Assembly (NCBI GenBank): GCA_003427395.1
Contig: BFEA01000781.1
Span: 247,812 to 306,297 of the forward strand
Reading direction: 5' to 3'
Length of the DNA: 58,486 bases
Source of the DNA: Chara braunii
Taxonomy: Eukaryota; Streptophyta; Charophyceae; Charales; Characeae
Shown here: positions 53,773 through 58,486 of the stretch, piece by piece
How the letters are laid out: each line of letters opens with the position of its first letter
Numbering within the stretch: the first letter of the stretch is position 1
The notes under the pieces: generated by a model
Database searches by the model: none
Seen by the model: the letters and a program-made list of their open reading frames with translations, nothing else
Told to the model about the DNA's origin: nothing
Translations under genes and position numbers: made by a program

Positions 53773-53957
53773 GCCCTTGGTATCTCCAAGGGCACAAGGT
53801 GTACCAAGACCGAGAGGGTCTTGGCCTTCGCAGCAGCAAGCCAACTGGAGAAGGGAGGGGGCTGAGATCTTGATCAGCCCCTTGCAGTAGCACTGCAGCA
53901 CGGGGGTGTGTTGTCTGAGCAGACCCTCACCACTATAGATCAGCCCCTGATCAGGGG
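53773..53957 (-). other. cluster of perfect stem-loops in the gypsy leader
   Basis: In order: GCCCTTGG-TATCT-CCAAGGGC (53773-53793), CCAAGACC-GAGAG-GGTCTTGG (53804-53824), GGGGCTGA...TCAGCCCC (53858-53881), TGCAGT-AGC-ACTGCA (53883-53897), GTCTG-AG-CAGAC (53913-53924), and the self-complementary CCCCTGATCAGGGG (53944-53957). Six inverted repeats in 185 bp is far above expectation. Confidence 0.75.
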
Positions 53958-54203
53958 GTTTTCAAGCCACAAACAGCACTGGAAACTCATCCTACCCCCG
54001 CTCCAACCTGGCCTCCAAACCCGCCGAAACGTGGGGGCGCAAGATCTTCCGCCACGATACTTCCAAACAGCGAAACCCTGAAACTCGGCCCCGAAGCGCC
54101 GAAACAGACCTTACCCCCGCCGCCAACTGCACTTCGGACCTCATCACCTCGTTGACCGGGGGGGGGGGGGCAAAAAGCTCCTATCGTTCTTTTCAGCCAC
54201 ATG

Positions 54204-54284
54204 CGCCACTTGGCGCAGTGGTTATCACGCCGTCCGGTAACGTCCGCCGCCGCCGTCTACCCGGGTTCAAACCCCACGCGCCGC
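54204..54284 (+). other. tRNA-derived sequence (A and B boxes) in gypsy leader
   Basis: TGGCGCAGTGG (54211-54221) fits the pol III A box and GGTTCAAACCC (54264-54274) fits the B box. GGCG...CGCC forms a D-arm. The acceptor ends do not pair and the T stem is poor, so it is not a functional tRNA. A SINE head or captured tRNA relic is likely. Confidence 0.45.
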
Positions 54285-54586
54285 AAAGTGCGTGATCACC
54301 ATCACGCAAAAACAAAAATTTTTGCAGCCGACATTTGACAGCACCGCCAGTGGGGCTGGCGGAGTTTGCTGCTCCGGCCCTCTTGCACAAGCGGCCAACC
54401 ACTACTGCCGCCCGCAATGATTGCAGTCGGCCTACGAGATGCTGCTTTTCGCCTGCTGCAACTTCGTGGCGCCCGTAATGATGGCGGACAGATCTTCTGC
54501 ACTACTTTCCCAACCGGGAAAGTACAGCGCCGTCCACTACCGGACAACGGGATGACTAGGGTGGGTGGGCGGGATCAAGGATCGAT

Positions 54587-54601
54587 CCCACTCCGATACC
54601 A
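54587..54601 (-). other. primer binding site (initiator Met tRNA type)
   Basis: On the minus strand, two bases after the 5' LTR, the sequence reads TGGTATCGGAGTGGG. The common plant retrotransposon site is TGGTATCAGAGC, so this matches with two changes. The position is right for tRNA-primed minus-strand synthesis. Confidence 0.8.
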
Positions 54602-54602
54602 A

Positions 54603-54912
54603 TGTGGCGGACCCACCGGGTGAGGTGCTCCGCCTGAGACACAAATGGAGATGGAGGATGAGGGAAGAGTGAGATGGCACAGCGCAGCTCCCACACAAGA
54701 CTCCACCGCGCGTACTCCAAAACTGTGCGAATGCAGAATGATCCGGAAAACAGAGAACAGCTGGGGTATACCCCAGCGGACTGACTGGACTGGACTGGAC
54801 TGGCTGGTACCGACAGAGGTACCGGCCTGGACAGGACTACCCCGAATACAACACAGGCCTGTGAGAACAGGCCAAGGGGCTGGTCTCACAGGCCAACCAG
54901 AGATCCGCTACA
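54603..54912 (-). repeat. 5' LTR of the gypsy element
   Basis: 310 bp, the same length as 45137-45446. It holds the promoter for the element by family knowledge. A run of ACTGG repeats (ACTGACTGGACTGG) is shared by both LTRs. Confidence 0.92.
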
Positions 54913-54917
54913 AAGGC

Positions 54918-55690
54918 TAACCAATGCTCTTTACATCTCAACACTCTAATCCTGAATACTTGCTCTGTTGTGACCAATCTGGATTCCTTTGATTAACTTT
55001 CCATTACCCTATTGTTTTGTGTGAGCGAAAACAAAGAGATAAGAATGACCCCATCTGAGTTTACCATTACTACATTTCCGACTAGCAGGGAATCCCCTTG
55101 GATGCCAACCCAATCACCTTGCTTAATTTGTGGTCCATTCTTGAGGATCTTAATCCACTCTAAGGGAATGGATTCGCCTCTGGTGCCTCTTCTGTCCTCC
55201 TACAATAGCGCAAGCAAAATCGGAGGTCTGAGAGAGGGCGCTGGTCCTGAGCCTCTGAACTCCAGATATCCCCAATTCTAAGTGTACCTTTTTTCATCCA
55301 TCCCTTTCAGGGCGAATCGATGCAGTGTAGCATCCTACCTCGAGTGTCGGTGATCCATCTATTGTTGAGTAGGGGTTGTTGACAGACGTTTTCCCAACGA
55401 TTTGGGGGAACTTTATCTGGGAGCAGTAGTTTGCACCACGTCCGTAGCAATTCCGTCCAAAAGGAATCATTTTTTAAATCTTCCCTTGTTGCTCGACGAT
55501 GAGGGTCAGTTTCTTGTGTTGAGGCCTGTACTCTGCCTCTTGGAATTGACTAGTAGCGATTCTCCAGCCATATCATAGGATCTGTCCCCTCAGGAATTGT
55601 AGGAGCTAGTCGTGAAATTTTGGTGACCGTAAAATAGTTAGTGAGAGAGAAGGATCTCCCCATGGCATCCCGAATCAGTGTTTGTCCACC
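54918..55690 (-). mobile_element. LINE (minus strand), upstream part beyond the gypsy insertion
   Basis: It matches 29200-29960 of the related LINE, for example the minus-strand equivalents of CCATCTATTGTTGAGTAGGG and CCATATCATAGGATC blocks. It ends at about 55690, before the RT palm, so this LINE copy is 5'-truncated. Frames are broken. Confidence 0.75.
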
Positions 55691-56580
55691 ACAGAGTTAC
55701 ATTACATAGTAGCTAATAAAAAGCCATCAGCTTTCTGCGGAGGACGTCCGGACTTCTGCAGGTGGCATCCTGTGGCCTGTGGGCGCATGACAGCAATGTA
55801 AGGGAAGGCGACTCCTGCAGGTCCATCCATGGATATCCACTAGCACGTTGGGGACCACCACCATGATCTGAGAACTCGCAAAAGAGTTGCAAATGGATTA
55901 GAGCTCGAAAGGTGCAACATGTTATGAAGATGGATCTTAGGAAGAGGGGGTGCGGGTTGAGGTTTAAACTTTAACGCCTCCGAGTCAGAGCGGAGTGCGA
56001 GGCCAGGACAGAGGAGGCTACTGCATGCACGTCGGATCCAATTTCATCCAAATCGGCCATCCAACTGAGCCAACTTCTCCTCCTCGTCCTAGCCAAGAGG
56101 ATGAACTCTTAAATTCTTAATCCGTTGATCAGCTGTGATGGTTGTGTACTACGGTGTAGTAGTGTACCCCTCACGAACCTGGGAGACATAGTACCTCCTC
56201 CTCTTGTTTCCAGATTGATCTCCTAGCTATTTTCATATACTAGATCTCCTTAGTCACTCCATCCCAATGAGATTAGCGATACACTAACTTTTGTCTAGTA
56301 CCTAACCATCGCCGCTCCAAAGACAAAAAACAAAAAGACAGACCGCTCCTCTTCATCATCATTCTGAGGCTAGTCAGCAGGGGGCATTGGGCCAAAGGCA
56401 AAGGCAGAGGCAAAGGCGGGGAAAAAAAAAAAAAAAACCTCCACGCCATACACCGTGCATCCCTCTATCGACCGGCAGCTTTGTTCTCCTACGGAGTCCT
56501 ACCATGTACGGACTTGTCCTCCCTCCCAACCGCCAGGTATATTAACCCCCCTCTACAAAACCCCGCAGACTATCTACACC
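55691..56580. other. no recognisable feature
   Basis: No ORF or repeat beyond a short AAAGGCAGAGGC-type stretch and an A run near 56421-56436. Confidence 0.4.
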
Positions 56581-56585
56581 AACGC

Positions 56586-56606
56586 GCACACACACACACA
56601 CACACN

Positions 56607-56641
<35 letters not shown>
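56586..56641. repeat. (CA)n-(GA)n compound microsatellite with one N
   Basis: CA run, an N at 56606, then a GA run. The N probably marks another assembly seam at low-complexity sequence. Confidence 0.9.
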
Positions 56642-56647
<6 letters not shown>

Positions 56648-56940
56648 TGGATGGACTAGCGCACAGACTGCAAATACACAAAAACAGGTGAAGGGATACA
56701 TAAACAGATTGACAGATAGAGGGATAAACAGGGAGGAACAAACAGATAGATACATAGGTGATGATAGTTGGACTGGATAGTCAGACACATGGCCAGATCG
56801 ACAGATTGGTGCTGTGATCATGCCACGTAGCATGGAGGAAAACGTGCCAATGTGATCCGAACAGATGAAGGAAAGGAAGAAAAACTTTAAGGAGGAAAAA
56901 TCAAAAGATGAACTACAACTGTTTGGTGTGCCATCATGAT

Positions 56941-57001
56941 CATAGAAGATGATCGACGGCTGATTGCAATCATGATAGAAGATGATCGACGGCAGATTGG
57001 C
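56941..57001. repeat. short direct duplication
   Basis: ATAGAAGATGATCGACGGC occurs twice, 33 bp apart, followed by TGATTG and AGATTG. Confidence 0.8.
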
Positions 57002-57360
57002 GTGCGTGCGTGTCCATGCCAATCAGGCAATTATAATTTATAACTCATTTACGTGACTCCCACGTAACTTCCCCTAAATTTAATTAATTCGTTTCGAATG
57101 TGAATACACGTCACCATGGATGCATGCACACAGAGGCTCACCTGATCGCATGCATGCATTTTTTTGCAGATTTTCTGGCTTTTCTTAAGCATACAATTTT
57201 GCCCATGCATGTCTCTGTGTGACTGTGTCCATTCTTTTTTCTTTCTCCCTCTTTTTTTCTTCACATCCTCGTTGAAACGTTGCTTAGTAAAAGCAGCTGC
57301 GAGTTCTGCACAACTTCGTGCCCATCGGTATTCTTCTTCTGAAATTTCACTTTCCTGGCA
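57002..57360. other. no gene; short block shared with 35190-35220
   Basis: TATAACTCATTTACGTGACTC at the left resembles TATAACTCATTTTTGTGACTC at about 35190, suggesting a dispersed repeat of unknown type. Confidence 0.4.
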
Positions 57361-57362
57361 TC

Positions 57363-57405
<43 letters not shown>

Positions 57406-57447
57406 CCACTCTTTTTTTTGTGCTGGGAAACGGCCCAGCGTCCCTTT
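57361..57447 (-). mobile_element. truncated LINE/SINE 3' tail (minus strand)
   Basis: A T run (reverse of poly(A)) at 57367-57402, then the stem-loop GCTGGG-CCGTTT-CCCAGC (57422-57446 read on the minus strand). Confidence 0.55.
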
Positions 57448-57828
57448 CAAGAGAGAGTTGCCACGGTGTTCTGGCTGAGCAAGGCTCTCCGCTCATTGGC
57501 AAGCAAAGCCCAGCCCATGGCTGTGTCAAAACCAGCATCTCTATCTCCCCCTACGCTACTCTTCTACCACTAGCCTTAGGCCCTTAGGGCCTTAGGCTAG
57601 TCAGCTCCGGTACTTGTGACTTGTGACTTGTCCTACCCCCTTCCAACTTCCAAAAGGAAGAACCACAAAATTTAATCAAAAGGTAAAAAGGAAATGAGGC
57701 GCCGAATCCCCATCCAAACCCACCGGCCCTAAGCAATTCAGTAGTAGTTGGTTTGTACTCATCAAGTTCCATCATCTGGATTCGAACACAGCATCTGTTC
57801 TGTATTTCAACAACAGTTCATGGGTGTA

Positions 57829-57977
57829 CCCACTAGCAAAGAGGATCGGATAGAAATCCTGAATCTGGCCATGTTGTTCGCAGAGATACAGAAAAGCAGT
57901 TCGATCTCGATTTCCTGCTCCTGTCCTCGAACACGTCCAGATTCAGGCATTCAATCCGATGCCCTCTTGCTAATGGG
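57829..57977. mobile_element. foldback MITE, family B, copy 2
   Basis: CCCACTAGCAAAGAGGATCG at the left pairs with CGATGCCCTCTTGCTAATGGG at the right, the longer arm running through CCTGAATCTGG/CCAGATTCAGG. It matches 10905-11061 in ends and interior (GCAGTTC.ATCTCGATTT). Confidence 0.75.
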
Positions 57978-57989
57978 ACCACGGCCCCG

Positions 57990-58150
57990 GATTCTTCCCC
58001 CCGAACTGCAGAGCGCGTTACTACTCTTCGGGGGGAAGAATCTACGCGGGAGTCACAAAAAATAGTTTTTTCTTTTTTTTTCCCCCGAACTGCAGAGCGC
58101 GTTACTACTCTTCCGGGGGGAGAATCTACGCGGGAGTCACAACAAATAGT
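57990..58150. repeat. hairpin-containing tandem duplication
   Basis: Unit 1 has the perfect inverted repeat GATTCTTCCCCCCGAA / TTCGGGGGGAAGAATC (57990-58005 and 58027-58042). A ~70-bp block from CCCCCGAACTGCAGAGCGCG to GTCACAA.AAATAG is repeated at 58081-58150 after a T run. Confidence 0.75.
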
Positions 58151-58486
58151 TTTTTTTTTTTTTTTTTGGGAACACTACAAAAAGAGGGCAAGAATACACT
58201 TTGGGCCAAAAAAAAGCGTTTTTTGGTGCAGTAAACATGATTTGTTGTGGTTTTCTTTCCAGCGGTAGGATTCGTATTGAAATGGGTATCAAAGAGGCTT
58301 TAGCCATTACCTTTTCTCAGACAAGTTTTACTTGACATAAGCTAAACCGGCTGATGCTGCCGGGATAACTCCGGGTTGATTTGTGAGGTCCCCGGCCTCC
58401 CTTCAGTTCGTTTGGAATATGAAATGGTACTCCTTTGTAAAAAAAAAAAAAAAAAACAATGTATACAAGCTATCTTTCCCGTCAGG
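58151..58486. other. no recognisable feature; terminal poly(A) at 58439-58456
   Basis: An 18-bp A run near the end may be a retroposon tail, but nothing upstream is recognised. Confidence 0.4.

Larger units (their letters stand above)
45137..54912 (-). mobile_element. Ty3/gypsy chromovirus-type LTR retrotransposon, full length, decayed
   Basis: 310-bp LTRs begin TGTGGCGGA and end TCCGCTACA. AAGGC is duplicated at 45132-45136 and 54913-54917. On the minus strand follow an iMet-type primer site, a 2.1-kb structured leader, gag, zinc knuckle, protease, RT, RNase H, integrase and a chromodomain: the order of a Ty3 chromovirus. The LTRs differ at about 20 positions by eye. Many stops, frameshifts and a lost RT Asp show it is inactive. 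No clear polypurine tract was found before the 3' LTR. Confidence 0.92.

Noticed and set aside
53260-53893. Ser/Pro/Leu-rich minus-strand ORFs in the gypsy leader
   Set aside because: Translations of a pyrimidine-rich tract open in several frames; no start or motif support.
54204-54284. Functional tRNA gene
   Set aside because: A and B boxes fit, but the acceptor stem does not pair and the T stem has only about three pairs.

Overview
The window looks like intergenic, transposon-saturated nuclear DNA from a large plant-lineage genome. I favour a charophyte green alga (Chara-like). This rests on remembered similarity of the protein families (Gly/Asn-rich zinc-knuckle ORFs, HARBI1-like transposases, chromodomain Ty3 elements and a plant-like U6 sequence), not on a search. 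Everything recognisable is a mobile element or a relic of one. I found no convincing intact host gene, rRNA or functional tRNA, and almost every coding region carries stops or frameshifts.

Layout. 1-2.4 kb: foldback MITE and a decayed LINE 3' end (+). 2.4-10.2 kb: a Penelope-like retroelement (+), flanked by long direct repeats (pseudo-LTRs) that each contain a hammerhead-ribozyme core; its proteins are a Gag-like zinc-knuckle ORF, a GIY-YIG endonuclease placed upstream of the RT, and the RT. A hAT-like MITE sits in the downstream repeat. 10.8-11.1 kb: a U6 snRNA retropseudogene split by a foldback MITE. 11.4-20.35 kb: a near full-length LINE (+) with ORF1, APE endonuclease, RT, zf-RVT region, 3' stem-loops and poly(A). 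20.8-27.6 kb: a 6.8-kb inverted structure bounded by PIF/Harbinger-type termini, with a transposase fragment in each arm. 27.9-31.4 kb: 5'-truncated LINE (-). 31.6-34.4 kb: a cluster of TIR/foldback elements, one nested in another. 34.7-36.2 kb: degenerate tandem repeats. 36.5-39.0 kb: another decayed LINE (-), with a probable assembly artefact inside. 41.5-42.7 kb: a foldback element containing a hAT-like element that holds a 260-N gap. 42.9-55.7 kb: LINE fragments (-), one split by a complete chromodomain Ty3/gypsy retrotransposon (45137-54912, 310-bp LTRs, AAGGC target duplication). That retrotransposon itself carries a second U6 retropseudogene. 55.7-58.5 kb: microsatellites, a LINE tail, another copy of the U6-splitting MITE and a duplicated hairpin.

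How the parts relate. LINEs appear to supply the machinery for the two U6 retropseudogenes and for two tail-only insertions. LINE 3' ends share a stem-loop whose stem varies while pairing is mostly kept. The nesting order gives a relative chronology: LINE, then gypsy, then U6; old U6, then MITE; Penelope repeat, then hAT MITE; Harbinger arm, then foldback.

Main candidates for a second look: the Penelope-like element with hammerhead cores in a permuted GIY-YIG/RT arrangement; the 6.8-kb Harbinger palindrome; the densely structured leader of the gypsy element; and the covarying LINE 3' stem-loop.
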